Source: Prescottella defluvii (lineage in GTDB: Bacteria > Actinomycetota > Actinomycetes > Mycobacteriales > Mycobacteriaceae). Taken from it: 64,000 bases of DNA. Below the pieces are notes generated by a model. The model ran no database searches, was not told the origin of the DNA, and was given only the letters and a program-made list of their open reading frames with translations. Shown here one piece after another: positions 1 to 9,937 of the stretch. The position numbers and the translations under genes are program-made. The stretch is from assembly GCA_029690005.1 (NCBI GenBank), contig CP121458.1, positions 2,790,001 to 2,854,000 of the forward strand, in the 5' to 3' direction. The first letter of the stretch is position 1. Every line of letters starts with the position of its first letter.

Positions 1-39
1 GCCGAGCTTCCTGCCGATATCGCCCCACGTGCTCGCCAT
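1..39 (-). CDS. possible 5' end of a leftward gene, cut by the window edge
   Basis: An ATG on the minus strand at 37-39 opens a frame of 13 codons (MASTWGDIGRKLG) that runs off the window. It would be divergent from lepA. No strong ribosome binding site is visible and 13 residues are too few to assign a family, so this is only a candidate. Confidence 0.3.
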   Translation of the reverse strand, partial: MASTWGDIGRKLG

Positions 40-635
40 AGGATCCGAGCTTAATTGCGTCGCCGTCCCGGTTCGGGACGCCGGCGTCGCGGTGTCGGGC
101 GCCGTCGCGTTCGGCATCCTGCAGGGGCGAGGATTGGAGCGGTGTAACTCGGGTGGACGGTTGTGGCGATGAACCGATGACGGATCCGGTTCGACCGGTT
201 CGTCGCGGAGGATTCCGAATCTCGGGGAGGATGGACTGAAATGATTCATGAGGAAGGCGTCGCCGTACTTCTCGATGACCCAGCAGAATCGAAGGGTCTT
301 TCACGTCTTCGCTGACTGTCCGCGCGGGAATCGAATACGCGCGTTCGATCGGGTCGCGGGGCGGGGCCCGTCGGCACGCGCATATTCGCTGTGCGAATTG
401 TGTCGGGTACTCGATGATTCGATCGATGCCTGGGCGTGTCGCACCTGACCCTGTAGCCGCCGACGACGGTCACGCACGGTGCGTGATCGCGCCGCGCGAG
501 TGCTGCTCGATGCCGCCTGCCCTGACCCTGGATGTGTACGCACCCCGGTGTCCAGGGGATGATGGGAGGGCGCGGGAGGCAGTGGATGCCGGTCCGGGCC
601 GATGTCAGTGCGCGAGTGAGACGAGGGAATAGGGC
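40..635. other. long region upstream of lepA
   Basis: This stretch has no gene I can name. It contains a perfect inverted repeat at 64-80 (CGTCCCG-GTT-CGGGACG), one candidate small cysteine-containing ORF (248-448, listed separately), and the lepA leader. No terminator with a T run and no RNA gene was recognised. Confidence 0.5.
248..448 (+). CDS. candidate small CxxC protein of unknown function
   Basis: A 66-codon frame encodes a cysteine-bearing microprotein: a lone Cys in VFHVFADCPRGNRI (about residue 24) and a C-terminal LCELC pair (about residues 49-52). The arrangement of one CP motif followed by CxxC resembles small zinc-ribbon proteins of actinobacteria, but only three to four ligands are present and I cannot name a family. 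The start could be the ATG at 248 or the in-frame ATG at 275; neither has a good Shine-Dalgarno sequence. It lies upstream of lepA on the same strand. It could be a chance ORF. Confidence 0.35.
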   Translation: MRKASPYFSMTQQNRRVFHVFADCPRGNRIRAFDRVAGRGPSARAYSLCELCRVLDDSIDAWACRT

Positions 636-2498
<1,863 letters not shown>

Positions 2499-2510
2499 GG
2501 AGGACACTCG

Positions 2511-3442
2511 ATGATCGGCACCTGGTTGACCCGTGAGCTCGGGCTGGAGGTGCCGATCTTCGGTGCCCCCGTGGGGGACGCGCCGGCGGTCAGCTCGCGG
2601 GCGAGGTAACCCGGGCCGGCGGCCTGGGCCTGCTCGGTGCCGCGCGCTACGCGACCCCCGACTGGATCGCCGAGGAGTCCGCGATCGCCCGCGAGATCGG
2701 TGGCGGGCTGCTCGGCATCGGGCTGATGACGTGGTCCCTCGACGCCGACGACACCCTGCTCGACGCGGCGCTCGCCGAGAAGCCGCGCGTGGTGTCGCTG
2801 TCGTTCGGCGATCCGGCGCCGTACGTCGAGCGGGTCCACGCGGCCGGGGCGTTGGCCGTCTCACAGGTCAATACGGTCGAGGACCTGCGGGTCGTCGAAC
2901 GGGCCGGGGTCGACTTCGTGATCGCGCAGGGCGGTGAGGCCGGCGGCCACACCGGACGGATCGGCACGTTGCCGTTGCTGCAGGAAGTGCTCGACGCGAC
3001 GAGTCTGCCGGTGCTCGCGGCCGGTGGAATCGGTACGGGCCGCGGGCTGGCCGCGGTGATCGCCGCCGGCGCCGAAGGCGCGATGATCGGCACGGTCCTG
3101 CTCGCCAGCCCCGAGACGATCGGCCCCGCGTACGCACGCGCCAAGCTGATCGAGGCCGGCAGCGCCGACACCGTCTACACGTCGGTGTTCGATCAGGCCC
3201 GCGACCAGCCGTGGCCGGCCCGCTGGGGTGGCCGCGCCCTCGCCAACGACTACACCGCGAAGTGGCACGATCAGGGCGCTGACAACGAAACCCTCTCGGC
3301 TGCATACGATCCCGCGGACCCGAAGCAGGGTGTCGTGTACGCGGGCGAGGTGGCCGGTCTCGTGACGTCGGAGCGGCCGGCGGGCGAGATCGTTCGGGCC
3401 ATCGCGGCCGACGCGGAGCGGTTGCTCCGGCGGACCTACTGA
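2511..3442 (+). CDS. nitronate monooxygenase (NPD/2-nitropropane dioxygenase family), frameshifted
   Basis: FMN-dependent TIM-barrel enzyme that oxidises alkyl nitronates. Visible features are the N-terminal VPIFGAP strand, the catalytic/flavin segment QGGEAGGHTGR (about residue 145) and the phosphate-binding AAGGIGTGRG and GAEGAMIGT motifs, all standard for the family. The ATG at 2511 follows GGGAGGACACTCG, a good ribosome binding site, 12 nt after lepA. The reading frame changes once near 2580: the N-terminal 23 codons are in one frame and the rest in another, as if one base were missing in GACGCG-CCGGCGG. The full-length product would be about 311 aa. The break is probably a sequence error. 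The physiological substrate is not predictable. Confidence 0.85.
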
Positions 3443-3450
3443 CGACCGAA

Positions 3451-3828
3451 CTATTCGGGGCGGTGGCACACCGCTTCGACGTTGTTCCCGTCGGGATCAC
3501 GGACGAACGCGCCGTAGTAGCCGGGGTGGTGCTCCGGCCATTCGCGCGGCTCGTGCAGCACCTCGGCCCCGGTCCCGACGGCGGCGGCGAAGAACGCGTC
3601 GACCGCGGCGCGGGTCTCCGCGGCGAAGGCGACGTGGTTCTCGCGGAAGCCTGCGTCGGCGGGGACCAGCGGGCTGATCCAGAAGTCTGCGTGCGGTGGT
3701 ACTCCGTAACCGATGACGCCGGGGGCCGGTTCGACGACCCGCTTCCCGCCGAGCGAAGCGAGTACGGCGTCGTAGAAGGCGGCGCCGGCGTCGATGTCGG
3801 CGCATTGAATTCCCAGATGATCCAGCAT
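3451..3828 (-). CDS. VOC family protein (glyoxalase/bleomycin resistance fold)
   Basis: A 125-residue single-domain protein of the vicinal oxygen chelate superfamily. It begins MLDHLGIQCADIDAGAAFYD and ends with FVRDPDGNNVEAVCH, the usual DPDGN(N)xE strand carrying a metal-ligand glutamate; a histidine near residue 5 and one near residue 68 (FRENHVAF) could be the other ligands. Such proteins include lyases, isomerases and drug-binding proteins, and the substrate cannot be read from sequence. It converges with the nitronate monooxygenase gene (8 nt apart) and lies 47 nt downstream of the GH15 gene on the same strand. Confidence 0.8.
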   Translation of the reverse strand: MLDHLGIQCADIDAGAAFYDAVLASLGGKRVVEPAPGVIGYGVPPHADFWISPLVPADAGFRENHVAFAAETRAAVDAFFAAAVGTGAEVLHEPREWPEHHPGYYGAFVRDPDGNNVEAVCHRPE

Positions 3829-3875
3829 GCGCCGATCGTGACACAGGTCACCGACACGCGTCGTGGTTCCCGAGG

Positions 3876-5845
3876 TCAGGACGGACCGTGCGCCGGCTGG
3901 AAGGTCCCGGTGTGGCCGGACTCCTCGGCGCGAATGACGTGCACGACGGCGTTGATGAGCGCCAGGTGGGTGAACGCCTGCGGGAAGTTGCCCAGGTGCC
4001 GGCCCGTCTTGGGGTCGATCTCCTCGCCGTAGAGCTTGAGGGGGCTCGCGAAGCCGAGTAGCCGCTCGCACAGGTTCCTGGCCCTCTTGACTTCCCCGAT
4101 CTCGACGAGCGCCGACACCAGCCAGAACGAGCAGATCGTGAACGTGCCCTCCTTGCCGGACAGGCCGTCGTCGGTGGACTCGACTCGGTAGCGGAGCGCG
4201 AGTCCGTCCTCGGTGAGTTCGTCGGCGATCGCCAGGACGGTGGCCCGGATCCGGGGGTCGTCGGCGGGCAGGAACCGCAGCAGCGGTGCCAGCAGTAGTG
4301 AGGCGTCCAGGGACGGGTGTCCGTACCGCTGCGTGAGCACCCCGCGCTCGTCGACGCCGTGCTCGAGGATGTCGGCCTTGACGTCGTCGGCGATCTCGCC
4401 CCACTGCGCCGCATAGGCCTTCTCGCCGTGCAGCAGGGCGAGCTTGACGCCGCGGTCGAGCGCTACCCAGCACATGATCTTCGACGACGTGAAGTGCTGC
4501 GGTTCGCCGCGCACCTCCCAGATCCCGCGGTCGGGCTCGCGCCAGTGCTCGACGACCTCCTCGATCTGCCGTTGGAGCAGCGGCCACAACGTCTCCGGGA
4601 CCTGGTCGCGGGACCGGACGTGCAGGTACACCGAGTCGAGCAGGGTGCCCCAGATGTCGTGCTGGTTCTGGTTGTAGGCGCCGTTGCCGATCCGCACGGG
4701 CAGGGCCCCGTCATAGCCCTTGAGGTGACTGAGCTCCTCTTCGACGAGCGTGTGCTCGCCGCCGACGCCGTACATCACCTGCAGTGGGGCCGGATCGCCG
4801 TTGTCCGACTGTGCGGAGTCGAAGATGAACGAGAAGAAGTCGTTCGCCTCACGATCGAGCCCGAGGGTGTAAAGGCCCCAGAGAGCGAAGGTCGAATCCC
4901 GTACCCACGCGTATCGATAGTCCCAGTTGCGTTCCCCGCCGGGGGTTTCCGGCAGCGATGTGGTGGGTGCGGCGAGCAGGGCGCCGGTCGGTGCGTAGGT
5001 CAGGCCTTTGAGGGTCAGAGCGCTGCTCTGCAGGTGGCTCCGCCAGGGATGGTCGGGGAAACGCCGATCGTCACCCACTGCCTCCAGCACTCGGTGGTCT
5101 GCCACATCTTGTCGGCGGCCTCGGCGAACGTCTGCGGGGCCTGCAGCTCCGACCACGACAGCGCGACGAACGCGTTGTCGCCCTCCACCATGCGAGTGCG
5201 TGCCCGTGCCTCGCGGCCCTCGAGCCCGAGACGCAGATTCGACGTCAATCGGAGCGTCGGATGGTCGCCGTCGCCCTCGGAGCGGCTCGTCGCGCTGGCC
5301 TCCTCGTAGACCTTGCCGGTGTACTCCCAGTGTGCGGGGGCACGGTGGTAGTCGAACGCCGGCTCGCAACTCATCTCCAACTCGACGGTGCCACTCACAC
5401 ACTTGACGGTCCGCAACAGGATGTGTTCGGCGTCCCAGTCCGACGGTGTACGGCGGCGTCTGGGGGAGCGCTGTTCGTTCGCGTGCCACGGGCCCATCAC
5501 GAGCGCGTCGCGCACGATCAGCCACCCGGTCTGGGTCTGCCACGTGGTCTCCAGGATCAGCCCACCCGGCAGGTAGCGACGCGCGGACGGCACGTTCTGG
5601 CCGTACGGACCGATCCGGAAGTGCCCGGCGCTCCGGTCGAGTATCGCGCCGAACACGCTGGGGGAGTCGGGGCGCGGGACGCACATCCACTCGACGGCGC
5701 CATTGCGTGCGACCAGACAGTTCGTCTCGCAGTCCGAGAGGAATGCATAGTCGTCGATGGGCGGGTAGACGCTGCGACGCTTCGGTGCCACCTCGTCGGA
5801 ATCTCCCGCCGGAGTCGCGACGGGCTGCTCGGTCGTGGTCGTCAT
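3876..5845 (-). CDS. glycoside hydrolase family 15 protein (trehalase/glucoamylase-like), frameshifted
   Basis: GH15 enzymes of mycobacteria at this locus (Rv2402 and its M. smegmatis counterpart) are reported trehalases, so hydrolysis of trehalose to glucose is the best guess. The N-terminal beta-domain begins PPIDDYAFLSDCETNCLVARNG. The (alpha/alpha)6 barrel shows FPDHPWR, SALTLKGLTY, ERNWDYRYAWVRDS and the general-acid/base region SGKEGTFTICSFW. The product is about 655 aa, usual for the family. The frame changes once near 5060, just before FPDHPWR (GGCGTTTCC for an expected GGCGGTTTCC), probably a lost G. I chose the ATG at 5845 (MTTTTEQP) because an earlier in-frame start would overlap the divergent gene at 5948. 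Confidence 0.88.
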
Positions 5846-5935
5846 CACATCATCATCGACCCGAGCGTTGCTCACCGTCCACAGTTCGCGCACCTGTGAC
5901 GGTCCGCCCTGTTCGGCGGTGGTCGAGCCAGCGGC

Positions 5936-5941
5936 TAGGGT
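5936..5941 (+). promoter_or_regulatory. -10 box of a leaderless transcript
   Basis: TAGGGT at 5936-5941 ends 6 nt before the GTG start at 5948. This spacing puts the transcription start on the start codon, the normal arrangement for leaderless genes in actinobacteria. No clear -35 element is visible. Confidence 0.5.
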
Positions 5942-5947
5942 GGTCGG

Positions 5948-6172
5948 GTGGATCAACTCGCGAGCTGGTGGGACGGCGCCGAACTGTGGGTGGCCGGCCT
6001 GCCGTTCATCCCCCAGGTCGTCCTGGTGCTCGCTGTGATGATCCCGTGCTGTTTCGGTATCGCGTGGTTGCTCGACCGCGTCCTGTCCACAGTGTTCGCG
6101 CTGCTGGGGCGTGCCGAGGTCGTCGATTCCGGCGGGCAGACGGACGGTCGAACGAAGGTGGAGGGTTCCTAG
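5948..6172 (+). CDS. small single-pass membrane protein
   Basis: A 74-residue protein beginning with GTG: a short polar N-terminus with tryptophans (MDQLASWWDG), one hydrophobic segment (about residues 21-50, including VVLVLAVMIPCCFGIAWLL), then a charged tail. Mycobacteria carry a small membrane protein at this place (Rv2401A), which it may match. It is divergent from the GH15 gene, and a -10 box 6 nt upstream suggests a leaderless mRNA. A 25-codon ORF follows with no gap. The function is unknown. Confidence 0.65.
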   Translation: MDQLASWWDGAELWVAGLPFIPQVVLVLAVMIPCCFGIAWLLDRVLSTVFALLGRAEVVDSGGQTDGRTKVEGS

Positions 6173-6250
6173 ATGCCACGCTCACGCGTGACCATGGCGC
6201 TGATTGCGCTGATCGTCCTGGTCGTCATCGCCTGGTACTTCACCCGCTGA
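6173..6250 (+). CDS. 25-residue hydrophobic microprotein
   Basis: The ATG at 6173 directly follows the stop of the preceding gene. It encodes 25 residues: a basic N-terminus (MPRSRVTM), one hydrophobic helix (ALIALIVLVVIAWYF) and the stop after TR. GGAGGG at 6160-6165 is a plausible ribosome binding site. The composition, a positively charged head followed by a membrane helix, is that of a genuine single-pass microprotein translated with its neighbour. No family is recognised. Confidence 0.5.
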   Translation: MPRSRVTMALIALIVLVVIAWYFTR

Positions 6251-6292
6251 CCCGCGCGGATCGGACTTCCCGGTAACCGCCCGATCCTCTGC

Positions 6293-6298
6293 TAATAT
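6293..6298 (+). promoter_or_regulatory. -10 box for the first sulfate-uptake leader peptide
   Basis: TAATAT at 6293-6298 lies 7 nt before the GTG of the leader ORF at 6306, so transcription would begin at or next to the start codon. The same arrangement recurs at the duplicated copy (TAAAGT at 7752-7757). Confidence 0.6.
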
Positions 6299-6305
6299 CT
6301 GCCGC

Positions 6306-6395
6306 GTGTCTCCAGTCACCGCACCCCGGATCCGCCATGAATTGGCGTTGATCGCTGTCGGTGGTCTGGCAGTTGCCGACATTCACTGTTGCTGA
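6306..6395 (+). CDS. leaderless cysteine-containing leader peptide upstream of the first sulfate-binding gene
   Basis: A 29-residue ORF starts with GTG 7 nt after a -10 box, so it appears leaderless. It contains RHELALIAVG and ends ADIHCC followed by TGA; the only cysteines are the last two codons. In mycobacteria, leaderless Cys-rich leader ORFs (families named Ms4527A, Ms4533A and similar) sit before sulfate assimilation operons, and stalling at Cys codons under cysteine starvation raises downstream expression. Position and tandem terminal Cys codons fit that model here. The leader RNA runs 216 nt from this stop to the binding-protein start. A near-copy is found at 7765-7854, which argues for selection on the peptide. 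Confidence 0.78.
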   Translation: MSPVTAPRIRHELALIAVGGLAVADIHCC

Positions 6396-6611
6396 ATCGC
6401 ATCTCGGCGTTCGTTCTCTCCTGAGTCGCGGTATCCGATTACCGTCGTCTCGTCGACCCCTGTCGACAGCGGGCGTACTCTGCGCACGTTCCTTCCGAAC
6501 GCCGTTTCACCCCGGCACTCCATGTGAGTTCCGAATGCTGAACCCCGGCATGTGCCGGGTCGATTCCGTATGTGATCTGCACTTGCCAGACCTGTAGGAA
6601 GGTAATCCGAC

Positions 6612-7643
6612 ATGAAGCATCGTTCCCGTTTGTTCCTCACCGCACTCGCCACGATCGGCGCAGTCGCGCTGACCGCGTGCAGCGGCGGCTCGAGTGACGT
6701 CGCGGGCGGTAGCGGCACGAGCGCCGACGGCAGCGGCGGCACCATCAACCTGTTCGCCTATGCGGTCCCGAAGCCGGGGTTCGACAAGGTGACCGCGGCG
6801 TTCGCCCAGACCGACGAAGGCAAGGGCGTCACCTTCAACCCGTCCTACGGTGCGTCGGGGGACCAGTCGCGCAAGGTCAAGGACGGCGCGCAGGCCGACT
6901 TCGTGAACTTCTCCGTCGAGCCCGACATCACCCGGCTGGTCGACGCCGGACTCGTCGACAAGGACTGGAACAGCGGCGCCTACAACGGGATTCCGTTCGG
7001 CTCGGTCGTCACGATCGTCGTGCGAAAGGGCAACCCGAAGAACATCAAGGACTGGGACGACCTGCTCCAGCCCGGCATCGAGGTCGTGACCCCGAACCCG
7101 TTCAGTTCAGGCTCCGCCAAGTGGAACCTGCTGGCGCCGTACGCCGCCAAGAGCGACGGCGGCAAGAATCCGCAGGCGGGCCTGGACTACCTGGGCAAGT
7201 TGGTCGGCGAGCACGTCAAGGTGCAGCCGAAGTCGGGTCGCGAGGCGACCGAGACGTTCCTGCAGGGCACCGGCGACGTGCTCCTCAGCTACGAGAACGA
7301 GGCGCTGTTCACCGAGCGAAACGGCGATCCCGTCGAGCACGTCACCCCGCCGGTGACCTTCAAGATCGAGAACCCGGCCGCGGTCATCTCGAACAGCCCG
7401 AACATCGCGCAGGCCACCGCCTTCCGTGACTACCTGTACACGACCGATGCCCAGCGTCTGTGGGCCGAAGCCGGGTTCCGGCCCGTCGACCCGGAGGTCG
7501 CCAAGGAGTTCGCTGCCGACTTCCCGCAGCCGCAGAAGCTGTGGACCATCGCCGACCTCGGCGGCTGGAAGACCGTCGACGCCGAACTGTTCAAGCAGGG
7601 GAGCGGCAGCATCGCCGTCATCTACGACAACGCGACCAAGTAG
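6612..7643 (+). CDS. subI: sulfate-binding lipoprotein, copy 1 (ABC importer)
   Basis: Extracytoplasmic substrate-binding protein that should deliver sulfate (or thiosulfate) to the CysTWA importer encoded downstream. The 343-aa product has a type II signal peptide with lipobox LTAC, the lipidated residue being Cys23. The mature part carries family motifs: NPSYGASGDQSRKV near residue 78, EPDITRLVDAGLVD, VTPNPFSSGSAKWNL and ENEALFTER. GGAAGG at 6599-6604 is the ribosome binding site. An almost identical second copy follows at 8073 and is the one adjacent to cysT. The duplicated unit includes the leader ORF and promoter, so each binding protein can be expressed separately. Confidence 0.92.
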   Translation: MKHRSRLFLTALATIGAVALTACSGGSSDVAGGSGTSADGSGGTINLFAYAVPKPGFDKVTAAFAQTDEGKGVTFNPSYGASGDQSRKVKDGAQADFVNFSVEPDITRLVDAGLVDKDWNSGAYNGIPFGSVVTIVVRKGNPKNIKDWDDLLQPGIEVVTPNPFSSGSAKWNLLAPYAAKSDGGKNPQAGLDYLGKLVGEHVKVQPKSGREATETFLQGTGDVLLSYENEALFTERNGDPVEHVTPPVTFKIENPAAVISNSPNIAQATAFRDYLYTTDAQRLWAEAGFRPVDPEVAKEFAADFPQPQKLWTIADLGGWKTVDAELFKQGSGSIAVIYDNATK

Positions 7644-7658
7644 CCCGACGCCCATGGC

Positions 7659-7688
7659 GATCCGCAAGGCGGCTGCGCCTTGCGGATC
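7659..7688 (+). terminator. hairpin between the two sulfate-binding genes
   Basis: GATCCGCAAGGC (7659-7670) pairs with GCCTTGCGGATC (7677-7688) around a 6-nt loop, 12 bp in all. It starts 15 nt after the first gene's stop. There is no T run, so termination may be partial. It separates the two duplicated transcription units. Confidence 0.55.
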
Positions 7689-7751
7689 ACCGGGGTGGAG
7701 CCGTCACAGTCGTTTTCGATCTTGCGATTCGGGCGCCGATCGGGCCTCTGC

Positions 7752-7757
7752 TAAAGT
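7752..7757 (+). promoter_or_regulatory. -10 box for the second leader peptide
   Basis: TAAAGT at 7752-7757 lies 7 nt before the GTG at 7765, the same geometry as at the first copy. No convincing -35 element is visible. Confidence 0.5.
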
Positions 7758-7764
7758 CTGCCGC

Positions 7765-7854
7765 GTGTCGTTAGTCGCCGCCCACCAGGTCCGCCATGAA
7801 CTGGCGTTGATCGCTGTCGGCCGACTTGCAGTCGCAGACATTCACTGTTGCTGA
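7765..7854 (+). CDS. second copy of the leaderless cysteine leader peptide
   Basis: This 29-residue ORF has the same length as that at 6306 and shares RHELALIAVG and the ending ADIHCC-stop. The first ten residues and the middle differ. It begins 7 nt after a -10 box and is followed by a 218-nt leader before the second sulfate-binding gene, against 216 nt at copy 1. Conservation of start, frame, length and the terminal Cys-Cys across the duplication supports translation and a role as a cysteine-responsive attenuator. Confidence 0.75.
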   Translation: MSLVAAHQVRHELALIAVGRLAVADIHCC

Positions 7855-8072
7855 TTCGAATCTCGGCGTTCGCCCTCGCATAGCCAGGGCATCCGACTGC
7901 CCCCTCGTTTCCGTCGGGACCTGTCGGTCGTGGTCGCGCACCGCGCGCATTCTCCGAACGCCGGCTCGCCCCGGAACTCCGCGCGAGTTCCCACACGCCA
8001 AGACCCGATGTTGCCGGGTTGATTCCGCATGTGATGCTCTTCACTTGCCAACCCGGTAGGAAGGTAATCCGT

Positions 8073-9104
8073 ATGAAACACCGCTCTCGATTGTTTCTGA
8101 CCGCACTCGCCACGATCGGCGCAGTCGCGCTGACCGCGTGCAGCGGCGGTTCGAGCGATGTCGTGGGCGGCACCGACGCGGCCGTGGGTGGCGGAGCCGG
8201 CGCCGTCAACATGTTCGCGTTCGGTGTTCCCAAGCCCGGGTACGACAAGGTGACCGCGGGGTTCGCCCGGACCGACGAGGGCCAGGGCGTCACCTTCAAC
8301 CCGTCGTACGGTGCGTCGGGTGACCAGTCGCGCAAGGTGAAGGACGGCGCGCAGGCCGACTTCGTCAGCTTCTCGGTCGAGCCCGAGATCACCCGTCTGG
8401 TCGACGCCGGTCTGGTGGACGAGGCGTGGAACAGCGGCGCCTACAACGGGATTCCGTTCGGCTCGGTCGTGACGCTCGTGGTCCGGAAGGGCAACCCGAA
8501 GAACATCAAGGACTGGGACGACCTGCTCCGGCCGGGCGTCGAGGTCGTGACCCCGAATCCGTTCAGTTCCGGCTCGGCCAAGTGGAATCTGTTGGCGCCG
8601 TATGCAGCCAAGAGCGACGGCGGCAAGAATCCGCAGGCGGGCCTGGACTACCTGGACAAGTTGGTGGGTGAGCACGTGAAGGTGCAGCCGAAGTCAGGTC
8701 GGGAGGCGACCGAGATGTTCCTGCAGGGCACCGGTGACGTGCTGCTGAGTTACGAGAACGAGGCGCTGTTCACCGAACGCAAAGGCGATCCGGTGGAGCA
8801 CGTGACCCCGCCGGCGACCTTCAAGATCGAGAATCCGGTCGCCGTGGTCTCGAACGGCCGGAACGTTGCGCAGGCCACCGCCTTCCGCGACTACTTGTAC
8901 ACGACCGATGCGCAGCGTCTTTGGGCCGAGGCCGGCTTCCGGCCCGTCGATCCCGCCGTCGCGACCGAGTTCGCCGCCGACTTCCCGCAGCCGCAGAAGC
9001 TGTGGACCGTCGCGGACCTCGGCGGCTGGACCGTCGTCGACCAGGAATTGTTCACGCAGGGCAGCGGCCGTATCGCCGCGATCTACGACAGCGCGACCAA
9101 GTAA
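8073..9104 (+). CDS. subI: sulfate-binding lipoprotein, copy 2 (ABC importer)
   Basis: The 343-aa paralogue of the gene at 6612 has an identical signal peptide and lipobox (Cys23) and most of the mature sequence in common. The variable part lies just after the lipobox, with scattered changes elsewhere. The same ligand-domain motifs are present (NPSYGASGDQSRKV, VTPNPFSSGSAKWNL). I chose the ATG at 8073, which follows GGAAGGTAATCCGT, over an upstream in-frame ATG at 8019 because it restores the lipoprotein signal and matches copy 1. Its TAA overlaps the ATG of cysT (TAATG), so it is the first gene of the operon cysT-cysW-cysA. Confidence 0.92.
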   Translation: MKHRSRLFLTALATIGAVALTACSGGSSDVVGGTDAAVGGGAGAVNMFAFGVPKPGYDKVTAGFARTDEGQGVTFNPSYGASGDQSRKVKDGAQADFVSFSVEPEITRLVDAGLVDEAWNSGAYNGIPFGSVVTLVVRKGNPKNIKDWDDLLRPGVEVVTPNPFSSGSAKWNLLAPYAAKSDGGKNPQAGLDYLDKLVGEHVKVQPKSGREATEMFLQGTGDVLLSYENEALFTERKGDPVEHVTPPATFKIENPVAVVSNGRNVAQATAFRDYLYTTDAQRLWAEAGFRPVDPAVATEFAADFPQPQKLWTVADLGGWTVVDQELFTQGSGRIAAIYDSATK

Positions 9105-9937
9105 TGGCCACGACACTGACTCGCCGGAAGAACTGGCTCGCTGTCACCGGAACCGTCGGCCCGCTGGGCATCGGTATCGCGGCGCTGTGGCTCAGCGTCA
9201 TCGTGTTGCTGCCGCTCGCGGCGCTCACCGTCACCTCCCTCGAGGACGGCATCAGCGGCTTCTGGGACGCGGTCACTGCGCCCGGTGCGCTCGCGGCGTT
9301 GCGGGTGACCATCACCGTGTCGGTGATCGTCGCGCTCATAAACGTCGTGATGGGCACGATGATCGCCTGGGTGCTGGTGCGGGACGAGTTCCCGGGCAAG
9401 CGAATCATCAACGCGCTCATCGATCTCCCGTTCGCGTTGCCGACGATCGTCGCCAGCATCGTGATGCTCTCGCTGTACGGTCCGCAGAGCCCGATCGACG
9501 TGCACCTCAACGCCACTCAGCCGGGTCTGATCGTGGCGCTCGCGTTCGTCACACTGCCCTTCGTCGTCCGATCGGTGCAGCCGGTGCTGATGGAGGCCGA
9601 CCGGGAGGTCGAGGAGGCGGCGGCGTCGTTGGGCGCGAGCAACTGGACGATCTTCCGCCAGGTGGTGCTGCCGACCCTGAGCCCGGCGATCATCAGCGGC
9701 GCCGGACTGGCGTTCGCGCGCGCGATCGGCGAGTACGGCTCGGTGGTCCTGATCGGCGGGAACATTCCCCGTGAGACCCAGGTGGCGTCGCAGTACATTC
9801 AGCAGCAGATCGAGATCGACCGACCGGTCAGCGCGGCGGCGGTGTCGGTGACGCTGTTGGCGATCGCGTTCGTGACGCTGTTCGTGCTGCGTATTTTCGC
9901 GGCCCGCAACCAGCGTCGAGAGGAGCACGCGCAGTGA
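9104..9937 (+). CDS. cysT: sulfate ABC transporter permease CysT
   Basis: Integral membrane subunit of the sulfate/thiosulfate importer, 277 aa with about six hydrophobic segments. The first is IGIAALWLSVIVLLPLAALTV; the binding-protein-dependent transport motif EEAAASLGASNWTIFRQVVLPTLSP (EAA loop, about residue 170) contacts the CysA ATPase. It also carries GLAFARAIGEYGSVVLIGGN, typical of CysT. The start overlaps the stop of the binding-protein gene and the stop overlaps the GTG of cysW, so the genes are translationally coupled. The frame is intact. Confidence 0.94.
   Translation: MATTLTRRKNWLAVTGTVGPLGIGIAALWLSVIVLLPLAALTVTSLEDGISGFWDAVTAPGALAALRVTITVSVIVALINVVMGTMIAWVLVRDEFPGKRIINALIDLPFALPTIVASIVMLSLYGPQSPIDVHLNATQPGLIVALAFVTLPFVVRSVQPVLMEADREVEEAAASLGASNWTIFRQVVLPTLSPAIISGAGLAFARAIGEYGSVVLIGGNIPRETQVASQYIQQQIEIDRPVSAAAVSVTLLAIAFVTLFVLRIFAARNQRREEHAQ

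Noticed and set aside
241..315. A 24-codon ORF starting ATGATTCATGAGG upstream of lepA
   Set aside because: It overlaps the cysteine-containing candidate in another frame, has no composition or motif signal and is probably chance.
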